64,000 bases of DNA, from assembly GCA_047633055.1 (NCBI GenBank), contig JBLIEI010000009.1, positions 16,743-80,742 on the forward strand. Direction: 5' to 3'. Every line of letters begins with the position of its first letter. The first letter of the stretch is position 1. A program made the position numbers and the translations under genes. The notes beneath the pieces are model-generated. The model was not told the origin of the DNA. It made no database searches and saw only the letters and a program-made list of their open reading frames with translations. This document shows, piece after piece, positions 1 through 8,328 of the stretch. This stretch comes from CALJFL01 sp047633055. GTDB taxonomy: Bacteria > Pseudomonadota > Gammaproteobacteria > Pseudomonadales > Halieaceae.

Positions 1-50
1 TGACTTGGAATGGCCTCTTTGCACCCTATGATTGTACACCTCAGGCCGCG

Positions 51-905
51 TTGAAGTACCATGACGCCAATCAAAAACAACTTAGTGTGGTGCCCCTCTT
101 GAACTGGATTTGCCCTCATTGCCAGCAACCGCTACTTGCTGATTTAACGCCAGGCTCTATGGGCTGCGAAAATGGCCATCGCTTCGACCGGGCCAAAGAA
201 GGCTATGTGAATCTGTTGCCCGCCAACAGTAAGCGCGCAGTTGAACCGGGCGACAGTAAGAAAATGATAGCGGCAAGGCGTCGAGTGCTTGATGCGGAAA
301 CCTACCAGCCGTTGGCGTCGGCTATTGGTTGTACTGTGGGGGAACTGAGTTCAGTGAATACGGCGCTTGATCTCGGTTGTGGTGAGGGTTATTACAGTGC
401 GGCACTCCATGTGGCTATGCCTGAGGCGAGTGTCGTGGGCGTCGATATATCCAAGGTTGCCGTTCGTCTCGCGGCCAGGCGTTGTCAGCAACTGGAGTTT
501 GCTGTTGCCAGCGCGTTCGATGTCCCACTGGCAACGGGTGCTGTCGATTTATTGCTCAGTGTTTTTGCTCCACATGCTGATGATGAGCTAACGCGGTTGC
601 TGCCACCGGGTGCGTATTATCTGAAGGTCACGCCTGGGCCTCGCCATTTGTGGGGGCTGCGTGAGCTGCTTTATGATCAGCCGCGCGCTCATGAGCCTAA
701 TGCAGGCCCGCCTGCGGGCTTTCGTGCACCGGTATCGGAGTTGGTTGAGTACAAAGTTGAGGTCAGGGACCAACTGCTGAAGGACCTGGTGGCGATGACG
801 CCCTTCGCTCACAAAGGGCATCGAGATCGGCGGGCGGTGCTTGAAAATCTGCGCAGCCTGGATCTGGAGCTGTCGTTTCGATTGGATCTTTATCAGCGGC
901 TCTAG
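51..905 (+). CDS. rlmA: 23S rRNA (guanine-N1)-methyltransferase RlmA
   Basis: SAM-dependent methyltransferase that in the RlmA family modifies N1 of G745 in 23S rRNA. An N-terminal zinc-finger pattern is visible (CPHC, then a Cys and a His in GCENGH), followed by the family block FDRAKEGYVNLLP and the PGDS motif. The SAM-binding glycine loop is LDLGCGEGYY, with GVDISK as the acidic strand. The frame is open back to base 1 and no ATG is in frame. The TTG at 51 is only the first usable codon; the GTG at 87 would give about 272 residues, closer to the family length. The start is therefore uncertain but the identity is not. Confidence 0.9.
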   Translation: MKYHDANQKQLSVVPLLNWICPHCQQPLLADLTPGSMGCENGHRFDRAKEGYVNLLPANSKRAVEPGDSKKMIAARRRVLDAETYQPLASAIGCTVGELSSVNTALDLGCGEGYYSAALHVAMPEASVVGVDISKVAVRLAARRCQQLEFAVASAFDVPLATGAVDLLLSVFAPHADDELTRLLPPGAYYLKVTPGPRHLWGLRELLYDQPRAHEPNAGPPAGFRAPVSELVEYKVEVRDQLLKDLVAMTPFAHKGHRDRRAVLENLRSLDLELSFRLDLYQRL

Positions 906-963
906 CGATGCAATTAACGGGCGGCTGAGGATGACGGTTTGCCGTATCTGCGAGCATTAAATC

Positions 964-980
964 GATACAAAAAAACTATC
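964..980. promoter_or_regulatory. OxyR-like operator upstream of peroxiredoxin
   Basis: The 17-mer GATAC-N7-CTATC matches the OxyR core GATAG-N7-CTATC in all but one base. Seven bases further on, at 987-990, is a partial third half-site (ATAA for ATAG), and a poor fourth follows with the same seven-base spacing. It lies about 100 bp upstream of the peroxiredoxin start, a sensible place for peroxide-induced control. The surrounding DNA is AT-rich, which weakens the statistics. Confidence 0.45.
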
Positions 981-1083
981 ACAACAATAATAATATATGA
1001 TTTTATCTATTTCCTTAATCGCCCTATTATATTGGCAAGTTGAGCTTTAGGCTTATATTTAAATTTAAACTAGAGAGTGTGTT

Positions 1084-1656
1084 ATGACCAGTACTAACCG
1101 TGTACCCAACGTTGTTTTCAAGACCCGCGTTCGCGACGAGTCTGTAGCGGGCGACAATCCCTACCGCTGGGAAGATAAAGCGACCCAAGACCTGTTTGGC
1201 GGCAAGAAAGTTGTTGTTTTCTCCCTCCCAGGTGCCTTCACCCCAACGTGTTCTTCTAATCACCTGCCCCGCTATGACGAACTCTTCGAAGAGTTTCAAG
1301 CTCAGGGCGTGGACGAGATTATCTGTGTATCAGTAAACGATGCCTTCGTTATGTTCAAGTGGGGCAATGACCAGGGCAACAAAAATATCTCTCTGCTGCC
1401 AGACGGTAACGGCGAGTTCACCCGTAAAATGGGTATGCTGGTGGATAAGTCCAATATCGGCTTTGGTATGCGCTCATGGCGTTACTCCATGGTAGTCGAC
1501 GACGGCAACATCGAGAAGATTTTTGCTGAAGAAGGCTTTGATGACAACTGCGAATCCGATCCGTTTGAAGTTTCTGATGCCGACACCATGATGGCTTACT
1601 TGAAGGGCGTAGAGTCGGAAGGTGTGTCTACCCCTCGTCGTGCTTTTGTAGGCTAA
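1084..1656 (+). CDS. Prx5-type peroxiredoxin
   Basis: Thiol peroxidase of the AhpC/TSA superfamily, Prx5 (glutathione-dependent) branch, reducing hydrogen peroxide or organic peroxides in the cytoplasm. The peroxidatic site fits PxxxTxxC: P49, T53 and C56 in the stretch LPGAFTPTCSSNHLP. At 190 residues there is no C-terminal glutaredoxin domain, unlike the fused Haemophilus-type enzymes, so the reductant must come from a separate protein. A second cysteine near residue 160 (DDNCESD) could resolve, but that is inference. The gene is monocistronic, with an OxyR-like site upstream and a hairpin terminator downstream. Confidence 0.9.
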   Translation: MTSTNRVPNVVFKTRVRDESVAGDNPYRWEDKATQDLFGGKKVVVFSLPGAFTPTCSSNHLPRYDELFEEFQAQGVDEIICVSVNDAFVMFKWGNDQGNKNISLLPDGNGEFTRKMGMLVDKSNIGFGMRSWRYSMVVDDGNIEKIFAEEGFDDNCESDPFEVSDADTMMAYLKGVESEGVSTPRRAFVG

Positions 1657-1676
1657 ACTATTTCCAGGTCTTGTAA

Positions 1677-1705
1677 CCGGGCCCCGAGAGGCGCCTGGTT
1701 TTTTT
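1677..1705 (+). terminator. Rho-independent terminator after peroxiredoxin
   Basis: Stem CCGGGC/GCCTGG (one G-T pair) around a ten-base loop, followed directly by seven T residues. It sits 20 bp after the peroxiredoxin stop and between convergent genes. Confidence 0.6.
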
Positions 1706-1755
1706 ATGCCTGTAATGTATTCGATCGTTGGCTTTGCAGCCTACAGCATTCAATT

Positions 1756-4700
1756 TCAGTGAAAATCCCGTGACTTTATTGCCAGTGACTCCAGCTCACT
1801 GGTGTAATCGTAAAGTGCGCCAGCAATAATGTGAGTAACGTTATCCTTGGTTTCTAATGTGCCTTTGATTAGCAGTAATTTTCCGGTCATCAAGGCCTTC
1901 CTGAAATGTTGCTGAGTGCGCTGCCATACCACGATATTGCTGTTGCCAGTCTCGTCTTCCAGGGTTAAGAACAATACGCCTGAAGCGGTGCCCGGACGTT
2001 GCCGGCAGGTGACCAGACCGGCAATTCTGATGAAGCGGTTATTGCCGACGTTGGGCAAGTCTGCATAACGTTTGCACTGATTGAAGGGGTAGCGGTCGCG
2101 CAACAGGCTCATGGGATGGGCCCGCAGGGTGACGCCGGTGGCGCGGTAATCCGCCAATACTTCCTCCGCCACCCCGGGAGCGGGTAGTTGCACTTCGTCA
2201 TTGAAGTAGCTGGCAGTCTGACACTGTTCTTCCTGTAATAAGGGTTTGGGTTGTTCCAGTGCCATAATTTGCCACTGGGATTGATGGCGATGGCCACTGA
2301 GCGATGCCAGGGCATCGGCGTCGGCCAGCGCTTCCATATCGCGTCGGTTCAGCTGCGCCCGCTGGCGCAAATCACTGATCTGGCGAAAGGGCGACTGGCG
2401 CCGTGCCTCCAGTAAACGTGTTGCGCCAGAGCGACTCAAGCCTTTCACGAGTCGTAAGCCCAGGCGTATAGGTGGCTGTTGCAGCGACCCAGAACGCGCA
2501 TCCAATAGTTGGTGATCCCAATCACTCTGATTTATGTCGATAGGTAGTACCGCGACATCCTGGCGGCGGGCTTCCTGTATTAATTGCGACGGGCTGTAAA
2601 ACCCCATCGGCTGACTGTTCAGCAGGCCGGCGAAAAAGGCCGCCGGGTGATGGCGCTTGAGCCAAGCCGAGATATACGCCAGCAGCGCAAAACTGGCTGA
2701 ATGAGATTCCGGAAAACCATAGCCGCCAAAGCCCTTGATCTGTTCAAACAGGCGGTGGGCAAAGTCTTTATCGTAACCGCGTTCAACCATACCGGTGGTC
2801 AGCTTCTGCTCAAAGCTGAGCAACTTACTGTTCTTGCCCCAACTGGTAATGGCCCGGCGCAGCTGGTCGGCCTCGCCACCGCTGAAACCGGCCGCGACCA
2901 TGGCCAGCCGAATGACCTGCTCCTGAAAAATGGGTACACCCAAGGTGCGTTCGAGTACGGATTTGATCGCCTCGCTGGGATAACTGACCGTCTCCAGTCC
3001 TTGCCTGCGGCGCAGGTACGGGTGCACCATGTCACCCTGAATAGGCCCGGGTCTAACAATGGCGATTTGAATCACAAGGTCGTAAAAGCAGTTGGGTTTC
3101 AGGCGCGGCAGCATCGACATTTGCGCGCGGGATTCTATTTGAAATACTCCAAGCGAATCAGCGGCCTGCAACATTTTATAGGTGGCCTGATCCTCCTTGG
3201 GGATATCACTGATAGTTTCAATAGCGGGTTGATACCGGTGCACCATCTGCAGACTCTTTTGAATCGCCGACAGCATGCCCAGGGCGAGAATATCTACCTT
3301 CAATAGCCCCATGGATTCAATGTCGTCCTTGTCCCATTGAATCACCGTGCGATCAGCCATGCTGGCATTTTCCACCGGGACCAGCGTGGAGATGGGACTG
3401 CGCGTTATTACAAAGCCCCCTACATGTTGCGACATGTGGCGGGGGAAACCGAGAATCTCCTGTACCAGTTTATAAAACAGTTCGGCCTGCTGGCTGTGAC
3501 TGGCGACCCCTTGTTCCTCAAAACGCTTGGCCAGGTCTTTGGTGCGATCCCACCAGGCTAGTGATTTAGCCAGGTCTTCGACAAACACCGGGTCCAACCC
3601 CAGGGCCTTGCCGACGTCGCGCACGGCGCTGCGTGAGCGATAGGTAATTACCGTGGCCGCAAGTGCGGCGCGGCGGCGGCTGTATTTGCGGTAGATATAC
3701 TGAATAACTTCTTCGCGGCGCTCGTGCTCAAAGTCGACGTCGATATCGGGGGGTTCATCCCGCTCCCTGGAAATAAAACGCTCGAGCAAAAGCGATATCT
3801 GCTCCGGTGATACCTCGGTAATAAATAGGCAGTAACACACCACTGAATTGGCCGCCGAGCCCCGGCCCTGACAAAGAATGTCCCGCTCCCGGGCAAAGTG
3901 AACAATGTCGTATACCGTTAAGAAATAATATTCGTAGTTAAGCTCTTCAATCAGTTGTAGCTCAGTATCAATACGTCTTTGTATCGCCGTTGATACACCC
4001 CGCGGCCAGCGGGTACGGGTGCCCGCTGCCACCAGTTCCTTGAGATAAGCGGTGGCGGTGTGGCCTCTGGGTACCACCTCTTCGGGGTATTCGTAGCGTA
4101 ATTCGTCTAGGCTGAAGTTGCATCGATCGGCAATAATCAGGGTTTCGGCAAGCAGTGCTGGGGCATAGAGCTGCCCTAGCTTTTTGATCGTACGCAGATG
4201 CTGTTGGCTATTGGCCATTCGCCGTCGGCCCAACTGGCCGATACTGGTGTTGTGCCTAAGGGCAGTGAATACGTCGTGTAGGGGTTTGCGAGCGGCGCAG
4301 TGCATTAGCACGTTACCGCAGGCGACCATGGGCAGGTGTAACTCACAGGCTATGTCATAAAGAGCCTGATAGCGTGTTACTTCGTTATTGCCCAGTAGAT
4401 GGGTGACCCCCAGCCACAAACGTTGCTTACACAGCCTTGCCAACTGCAGGCCATAGGCACGGTTGCTGTCATTTACTTCCCCGGGCAGCCAAATCAGTAA
4501 GCAGCGTTTGAGGTGAAATATCACATCGCGCAGGGTAACGCGATATTCGCCCTTGGGACTGCGCCGCCTGGCCATACTGATCAGTCCCGACAGCTCACTG
4601 TAGGCCTCCCGCGAGGGTGCAAGCGCCACCAGACTAATACCTTCCTCAAGTCGGAGTTCGCTGCCAATAAGTAGCTTAAGCCCCGCCTCTTTGGCCGCTA

Positions 4701-4854
4701 CATGGGCTTTTACTACGCCCGCCAGAGAGCATTCGTCGGTAATAGCCAGCGCGCGATAGCCCAACTCTGCGGCCCGCTCCACCAACTCGTGGGGGTGAGA
4801 GGCACCGCGCAGAAAGGTGTAACTGCTGAGGCAATGGAGTTCGGCGTAGGGCAT
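1756..4854 (-). CDS. dnaE2: Error-prone DNA polymerase DnaE2 (ImuC)
   Basis: Alternative C-family DNA polymerase alpha subunit that performs SOS translesion synthesis with ImuA and ImuB. The N-terminal PHP domain starts at MPYAELHCLSSYTFLRG. The polymerase palm motif PDIDVDF is near residue 370, and an OB-fold region lies near the C-terminus (VVWQRTQQHF). The length, about 1032 residues, is typical. The open frame extends upstream to a TTG, but the ATG at 4854 is preferred because the PHP domain starts there and a LexA box ends 31 bp upstream. In many bacteria dnaE2 is the last gene of lexA-imuA-imuB-dnaE2; here imuA and imuB lie 16-20 kb away on the same strand. Confidence 0.93.
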   Translation of the reverse strand: MPYAELHCLSSYTFLRGASHPHELVERAAELGYRALAITDECSLAGVVKAHVAAKEAGLKLLIGSELRLEEGISLVALAPSREAYSELSGLISMARRRSPKGEYRVTLRDVIFHLKRCLLIWLPGEVNDSNRAYGLQLARLCKQRLWLGVTHLLGNNEVTRYQALYDIACELHLPMVACGNVLMHCAARKPLHDVFTALRHNTSIGQLGRRRMANSQQHLRTIKKLGQLYAPALLAETLIIADRCNFSLDELRYEYPEEVVPRGHTATAYLKELVAAGTRTRWPRGVSTAIQRRIDTELQLIEELNYEYYFLTVYDIVHFARERDILCQGRGSAANSVVCYCLFITEVSPEQISLLLERFISRERDEPPDIDVDFEHERREEVIQYIYRKYSRRRAALAATVITYRSRSAVRDVGKALGLDPVFVEDLAKSLAWWDRTKDLAKRFEEQGVASHSQQAELFYKLVQEILGFPRHMSQHVGGFVITRSPISTLVPVENASMADRTVIQWDKDDIESMGLLKVDILALGMLSAIQKSLQMVHRYQPAIETISDIPKEDQATYKMLQAADSLGVFQIESRAQMSMLPRLKPNCFYDLVIQIAIVRPGPIQGDMVHPYLRRRQGLETVSYPSEAIKSVLERTLGVPIFQEQVIRLAMVAAGFSGGEADQLRRAITSWGKNSKLLSFEQKLTTGMVERGYDKDFAHRLFEQIKGFGGYGFPESHSASFALLAYISAWLKRHHPAAFFAGLLNSQPMGFYSPSQLIQEARRQDVAVLPIDINQSDWDHQLLDARSGSLQQPPIRLGLRLVKGLSRSGATRLLEARRQSPFRQISDLRQRAQLNRRDMEALADADALASLSGHRHQSQWQIMALEQPKPLLQEEQCQTASYFNDEVQLPAPGVAEEVLADYRATGVTLRAHPMSLLRDRYPFNQCKRYADLPNVGNNRFIRIAGLVTCRQRPGTASGVLFLTLEDETGNSNIVVWQRTQQHFRKALMTGKLLLIKGTLETKDNVTHIIAGALYDYTSELESLAIKSRDFH

Positions 4855-4884
4855 GAGTGACCAGAGTGGTGCGTTCCACAATAA

Positions 4885-4900
4885 CTGTATGTATATACAG
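4885..4900. promoter_or_regulatory. LexA box of dnaE2
   Basis: Perfect CTGT-N8-ACAG palindrome with an alternating TA core (CTGTATGTATATACAG), 30 bp before the dnaE2 ATG. It matches the gammaproteobacterial LexA consensus and predicts SOS induction of dnaE2. Confidence 0.9.
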
Positions 4901-5047
4901 TAGTCTGGTTTGAGCAGAAATCAAGGCTCAGACCCAATTTGATCGATGTACATGCCTGTTTGGGCGACAGGTGAGTGGCTGGATTTGACCGTTTCGCCCA
5001 TCAAGTGACAGGTATAAATTGGAGTGATGCACAAGGAGGTGCTCACA

Positions 5048-5308
5048 ATGAAGACAGCCTACGTAACCGTTCACACAGCAGTACTCGCTACAGTCATTGC
5101 CAGCGCTTTTGTCTCCCCCGTAAGCCAGGCGCAAAAGATCACCGTGGAGGAGTGCCAGAAACTCAAAGACAAAATAGAGCGTTACGACAATCAGCGGCGC
5201 GCCGGTGGCTCGGGTAAGCAGATGGATGCCTGGAAACGCTCGCGCCGGGAGAGTGAACGGGTATATAGCAAAAGTGATTGTTGGCGGTATGGACGGCGGT
5301 TGAAGTGA
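5048..5308 (+). CDS. Small secreted protein of unknown function
   Basis: An 86-residue protein. The ATG at 5048 is chosen because a strong AAGGAGGTG ribosome site lies 7 bp upstream. The N-terminus is a signal peptide (MKTAYVTVHTAV... ending ...SPVSQAQ), after which a small, highly charged basic mature region with two cysteines follows (EECQKLKD and KSDCWRYGRR). No family is recognised. It is probably periplasmic or exported, and lies between dnaE2 and the integrase remnant. Confidence 0.7.
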   Translation: MKTAYVTVHTAVLATVIASAFVSPVSQAQKITVEECQKLKDKIERYDNQRRAGGSGKQMDAWKRSRRESERVYSKSDCWRYGRRLK

Positions 5309-5363
5309 GAGATGAGCCGCGTAACTGTTCCGCTCCGGAGTGGGTTTCCACGATCACTATCCA

Positions 5364-5510
5364 TCAGCCGGGCTGATCACGCCCATCGCCCATCGCCCCG
5401 CGATCGAGAACGTGGGTATAAATCTCCGTAGTGCGCACATCGTTGTGCCCCAGAAGTTTTTGGATTGTTCTTATACCGTAGCCCTTCTCAAAGAGCCGGG
5501 TGTACGTGGT
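5364..5510 (-). pseudogene. Integron integrase IntI, C-terminal remnant
   Basis: The minus strand encodes about 48 residues ending at a TGA, with in-frame stops just upstream at 5511-5513. The segment GIRTIQKLLGHNDVRTT followed by EIYTHV is the terminal box of an IntI tyrosine recombinase, including the LLGH histidine region and the nucleophilic tyrosine. The N-terminal and central parts, including the first catalytic arginine, are absent, so no active recombinase can be made. Orientation, pointing away from the plus-strand cassette genes to its right, is that of a normal integron. It is too short to be predicted as an intact gene. Confidence 0.82.
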
Positions 5511-5828
5511 CTAAATTCATTAGGGAGTCTAGACGAGAAAGAGACACGAAGATTTTTCTATATGATGTACGAGCAACGCTCTCAACTACAGCAGGTGATG
5601 CATCTTTGAGAGCGAGAACTAATTCCTGAAATAGATTGCGAGGCTTGGCTGACGTACACCGCTACGCTTCTGCGAACGCCCGGAGGTTCAAAAATGTGGC
5701 ATCACTGTGAAATGGTCATCACTCCGACTGTGGCGTCCCTGATAAATGATTTCATAGATGAAAATCCAACAGGGCCGTCCTTCACTGAGCTAATTCCAAT
5801 TTTTAAGATAGACAATTCTGGTGCATAA
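5511..5828 (+). pseudogene. Broken first cassette ORF with internal TGA
   Basis: One reading frame runs from the integrase-remnant junction to a TAA at 5826, broken only by a TGA at 5607-5609. Before it the frame reads DEKETRRFFYMMYEQRSQL; after it EIDCEAWLTYTATLLRTPGG and onwards to FTELIPIFKIDNSGA. A single T-to-C change would turn the TGA into an arginine codon. No start codon is evident at the left end, so the 5' part was probably lost with the integrase. The ORF ends three bases before an attC-like core, as expected for a cassette gene. The family is not recognised. Confidence 0.55.
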
Positions 5829-5831
5829 GCC

Positions 5832-5893
5832 GCCTAACAAGCACGGGAAAAAGGGCAGCCACATAGTGGCTTTCCTTGCCGCACGCGTTAGCA
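5832..5893 (+). other. attC-like recombination site 1
   Basis: Begins with the core GCCTAAC and ends with GCGTTAGC, 62 bp in all. The inner stem AGCCAC/GTGGCT has a three-base loop, and outer arms GCACGGGAAA and TTTCCTTGCCGCAC pair imperfectly. This is the architecture of an integron attC site between two cassette genes. Confidence 0.65.
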
Positions 5894-5933
5894 TGGCGGT
5901 ATGCAGCTGTAACCCCAAAATGAAGAGGTCTTT

Positions 5934-6836
5934 ATGATTAGCATTTCCAGTCCAGTTAAAACCAGAGAGCTTCACAATCATCATTTTGATTCCACGATCT
6001 GGAATAACTTAAATTTTAGAGACGATGATATTGTTATTTCAACCTATGCCAAATCAGGGACAACCTGGGTGCAGCAAATCGTCGCTCAATTATTGTTCAA
6101 CGGTGAGGAGGGAATGGAAGTGGCTGAAATGTCTCCATGGCTCGACCTGCGTGTTCCACCGAAGGAGGTAAAGCTTCCGATGGTTGAGGCACAGACTCAT
6201 CGCAGGTTTTTGAAAACGCATCTACCAGTTGATGCATTAGTCTTTTCTGAAAAGGCAAAGTACATCTACATCGGACGCGATGGCCGAGATGTTTTATGGA
6301 GCATGTACAACCATCACTCCACCGCAAATGAGACCTGGTATGAGGCTCTGAATGAAACGCCAGGAAGAGTAGGGCCACCGATTGAGCCTCCGCCATTATC
6401 GATAACCCAGTATTACCATGACTGGCTAGACAAGGATGGTTATCCTTGGTGGCCGTTTTGGGAAAACGTTCGATCCTGGTGGACAATAAGAGACTTACCG
6501 AATGTTTATATGTTGCACTTCGCAAATCTTAAAAGCGATATGCCTGGAGAAATTCGCCGCATAGCCGAATTTATCGAAACCCCCATTGACGAAACAAAAT
6601 GGGAGTCTGTATTACGCCACTGTAGTTTCGACTATATGAAAGAAAATGCCACAAAAAACGTACCTCTGGGCGGCGCCTTTTGGGATGGCGGTGCACAAGC
6701 TTTCATTCATAAGGGAACGAATGGTCGGTGGCGCGAGGTCCTCAGCGAAGAGGAGGTTTCCAAATATGAGCGTCGTGCTGCAGATGAACTCGCTGGCGCC
6801 TGTGCGCGATGGCTTGCAACGGGTGAGTTCTCATAG
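5934..6836 (+). CDS. PAPS-dependent sulfotransferase family protein
   Basis: Cytosolic-type sulfotransferase (Sulfotransfer_1 fold, 300 residues) predicted to transfer sulfate from PAPS to an unknown acceptor. The 5'-phosphosulfate-binding loop TYAKSGTTWVQQIV is near residues 37-50, and the 3'-phosphate region YIGRDGRDVLWSMYNHHS follows, with the expected Arg and Ser. The C-terminal HKGTNGRWREVLSEEE is the conserved KG.GRW block of the family. A GAAGAGGT ribosome site precedes the ATG. It lies directly after an attC-like site, so it is probably a mobile cassette gene; the substrate cannot be told from sequence. Confidence 0.9.
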   Translation: MISISSPVKTRELHNHHFDSTIWNNLNFRDDDIVISTYAKSGTTWVQQIVAQLLFNGEEGMEVAEMSPWLDLRVPPKEVKLPMVEAQTHRRFLKTHLPVDALVFSEKAKYIYIGRDGRDVLWSMYNHHSTANETWYEALNETPGRVGPPIEPPPLSITQYYHDWLDKDGYPWWPFWENVRSWWTIRDLPNVYMLHFANLKSDMPGEIRRIAEFIETPIDETKWESVLRHCSFDYMKENATKNVPLGGAFWDGGAQAFIHKGTNGRWREVLSEEEVSKYERRAADELAGACARWLATGEFS

Positions 6837-6858
6837 GAATGAGGCACAAAAAGAAAAT

Positions 6859-6910
6859 GCATAACAAACGCATGCCATCGGACGCGGCAGAGCCGCGCCG
6901 CTTGTGCGGG
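6859..6910 (+). other. Truncated attC-like site
   Basis: A GCATAAC core lies just after the sulfotransferase stop and is followed by the perfect stem CGCGGC-AGA-GCCGCG. The expected right-hand GTTRRRY core is missing; unrelated GC-rich sequence follows instead. This looks like an attC whose right arm was replaced. Confidence 0.45.
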
Positions 6911-6932
6911 CTTGCCAGCGGGCGATCAGCCC

Positions 6933-7025
6933 TGGAACTACTACAACAAGGGCTACCGTTCCACCGCAGCCGGCGGCAACACCATCCCTATCAGTGCGCC
7001 CTACACCCGGGTGGAGCTCGACTAG
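6933..7025 (+). pseudogene. Orphan C-terminal coding scrap
   Basis: A GC-rich stretch between two attC-like sites encodes WNYYNKGYRSTAAGG followed by NTIPISAPYTRVELD and a stop, with no start of its own. Codon choice (many GGC, ACC, CCC) differs from the AT-rich cassettes around it. It appears to be the tail of a gene from another source, left by deletion or insertion. The family is not recognised. Confidence 0.35.
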
Positions 7026-7179
7026 ATCAACACCGCGACGCTAGTACTGGGGTAAAGCGTAAGAAATAACCATAAAGACAAGCGATATCAAGGCTCTTTT
7101 CGGGGCCGTTGTTGATCTTTTATTAGTCCGTTATTGGGATATAACGGGCATCCTCCTTTTCATTTATCTGCGTGTTACC

Positions 7180-7239
7180 CTATAACAAGTCAAGCAAGCG
7201 GGGCCGCCTAACCGGCAGGCCATTTTAAAGGCGTTATGT
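7180..7239 (+). other. attC-like recombination site 2
   Basis: CTATAAC at the left and GCGTTATGT at the right are good core pairs. Between them GGCCGCC and GGCAGGCC form a stem with an unpaired base, a feature typical of attC sites. It is placed 13 bp before the DCC-family gene. Confidence 0.65.
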
Positions 7240-7252
7240 TTCATAGGGTCTG

Positions 7253-7657
7253 ATGGATAATCGACATATTGTAATATTTGATGGTGTTTGTAACGTCTGT
7301 AACGGGGCTGTCAATTTCATCATCAAGAGAGATCCCGAGGGGTTATTTGCATTTACACCGATGCAAAGCGATCTTGCTCGCGAATTAATGGATAAGCACA
7401 AAATAAAAAATGTAGATATCGATACATTCCTACTAATTAAAAATGAGCAATGCTTTGTCTTCTCCAGTGCAGCGCTTGAGATAGCAAAGGATTTAACTGG
7501 CCTATGGTATATTTTCAATGTATTCAGGCTCGTGCCAAGCGCAATACGGGATTTTTTTTATACAGTATTTGCCCGTAATCGCTATGCTCTTTTTGGCAGG
7601 CAAGATACGTGCATGGTCCCAACTCAAGCAATGAGGTCGCGCTTTGTCGGTACGTGA
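7253..7657 (+). CDS. DCC-family thiol-disulfide oxidoreductase-like protein (DUF393)
   Basis: A 134-residue protein with the family-defining N-terminal motif DGVCNVCNGAV (D-x-x-C-x-x-C) at about residues 10-20. It is followed by the usual helical region and the conserved tail, here FARNRYALFGRQDTCMVPT. DCC proteins are predicted thioredoxin-fold redox proteins of uncertain substrate. The stop codon abuts an attC-like site and another attC-like site lies just upstream, so this is a complete single-gene cassette. Confidence 0.85.
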   Translation: MDNRHIVIFDGVCNVCNGAVNFIIKRDPEGLFAFTPMQSDLARELMDKHKIKNVDIDTFLLIKNEQCFVFSSAALEIAKDLTGLWYIFNVFRLVPSAIRDFFYTVFARNRYALFGRQDTCMVPTQAMRSRFVGT

Positions 7658-7711
7658 ACATAACAAGGCAAGCAACCGGCCAGTAAACTGCCGATTTTTT
7701 TGGCATTATGT
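7658..7711 (+). other. attC-like recombination site 3
   Basis: Starts at ACATAAC immediately after the DCC stop codon and ends at GCATTATGT, 54 bp. Pairs such as CCGGCCAGT/ACTGCCG give the internal stem. It is compact and close in length to classical 59-base elements. Confidence 0.6.
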
Positions 7712-7738
7712 GCAAAATAAGTCAGGCGATGTGATCAA

Positions 7739-8206
7739 TTGAAAAATTTAATTATTAGAACAGCATTACCCAAAGACCAGGTTGCTTTACTTGCGATGGA
7801 ACAAAAAGTGATTGAGGCAGAGCGACCGTATAATCATACTATAAAATCTAAAAATGCGATTTACTATGATTTGGATAACTTACTTACAGATCGAGATTCC
7901 CACTTAGTGGTTGCTGATTTAAAGGGTGAAATTATTGGCTCTGGTTACGCTCAAATTAGAGAGTCGAAGAAGTCACTGAAACATAATAGACACTCTTATC
8001 TGGGTTTTATGTACGTTAAGCCAACGCGTAGAGGTCAAGGCGTAAATGGAATTATTATCGAAAACCTCATACGTTGGAGTAAAGAACAGGGTATATCTGA
8101 CGTATATTTAGATGTATATGATGACAATGATGCGGCCATTAGAGCTTATGAAAAAGTCGGGTTCTCTAGGTCTCTGGTTGAAATGACAATAAATTTAGGT
8201 GTGTAA
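7739..8206 (+). CDS. GNAT-family N-acetyltransferase
   Basis: 155-residue acetyl-CoA-dependent acyltransferase. The GNAT core is complete: beta4 LGFMYVKPTRRGQGV contains the R-x-x-G-x-G/A pyrophosphate loop, and the C-terminal VYLDVYDDNDAAIRAYEKVGF is motif B. No ATG is available; the start is TTG at 7739, preceded by AGGCGAT. It is flanked on both sides by attC-like sites, so it is a cassette gene. The acceptor is unknown. Confidence 0.85.
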   Translation: MKNLIIRTALPKDQVALLAMEQKVIEAERPYNHTIKSKNAIYYDLDNLLTDRDSHLVVADLKGEIIGSGYAQIRESKKSLKHNRHSYLGFMYVKPTRRGQGVNGIIIENLIRWSKEQGISDVYLDVYDDNDAAIRAYEKVGFSRSLVEMTINLGV

Positions 8207-8212
8207 TTAAGT

Positions 8213-8301
8213 ACATAATAAGAAATTCAAACGGACTAAACTCAGTAGACTTTTCGCTTCGCTTTAGCCCACTCTACTTTTCCCGTAAATGAGCGTTATG
8301 C
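8213..8301 (+). other. attC-like recombination site 4
   Basis: ACATAAT at the left and GCGTTATGC at the right bound 89 bp. An interior hairpin-rich segment centres on CTTTTCGCTTCGC. It is longer than the other sites, in the range of Vibrio-type chromosomal attC elements. Confidence 0.6.
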
Positions 8302-8328
8302 GTCAAGAACGTATAGAAAGGAATAATG

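Noticed and set aside
2701..3306. 201-codon plus-strand frame inside dnaE2
   Set aside because: Shadow of the dnaE2 coding sequence; no protein-family features and dnaE2 is certain.
5311..5363. Search for attI and an integrase promoter beside the intI relic
   Set aside because: These should lie upstream of intI, to its right, where a truncated ORF begins instead; no attI-like site is recognisable.
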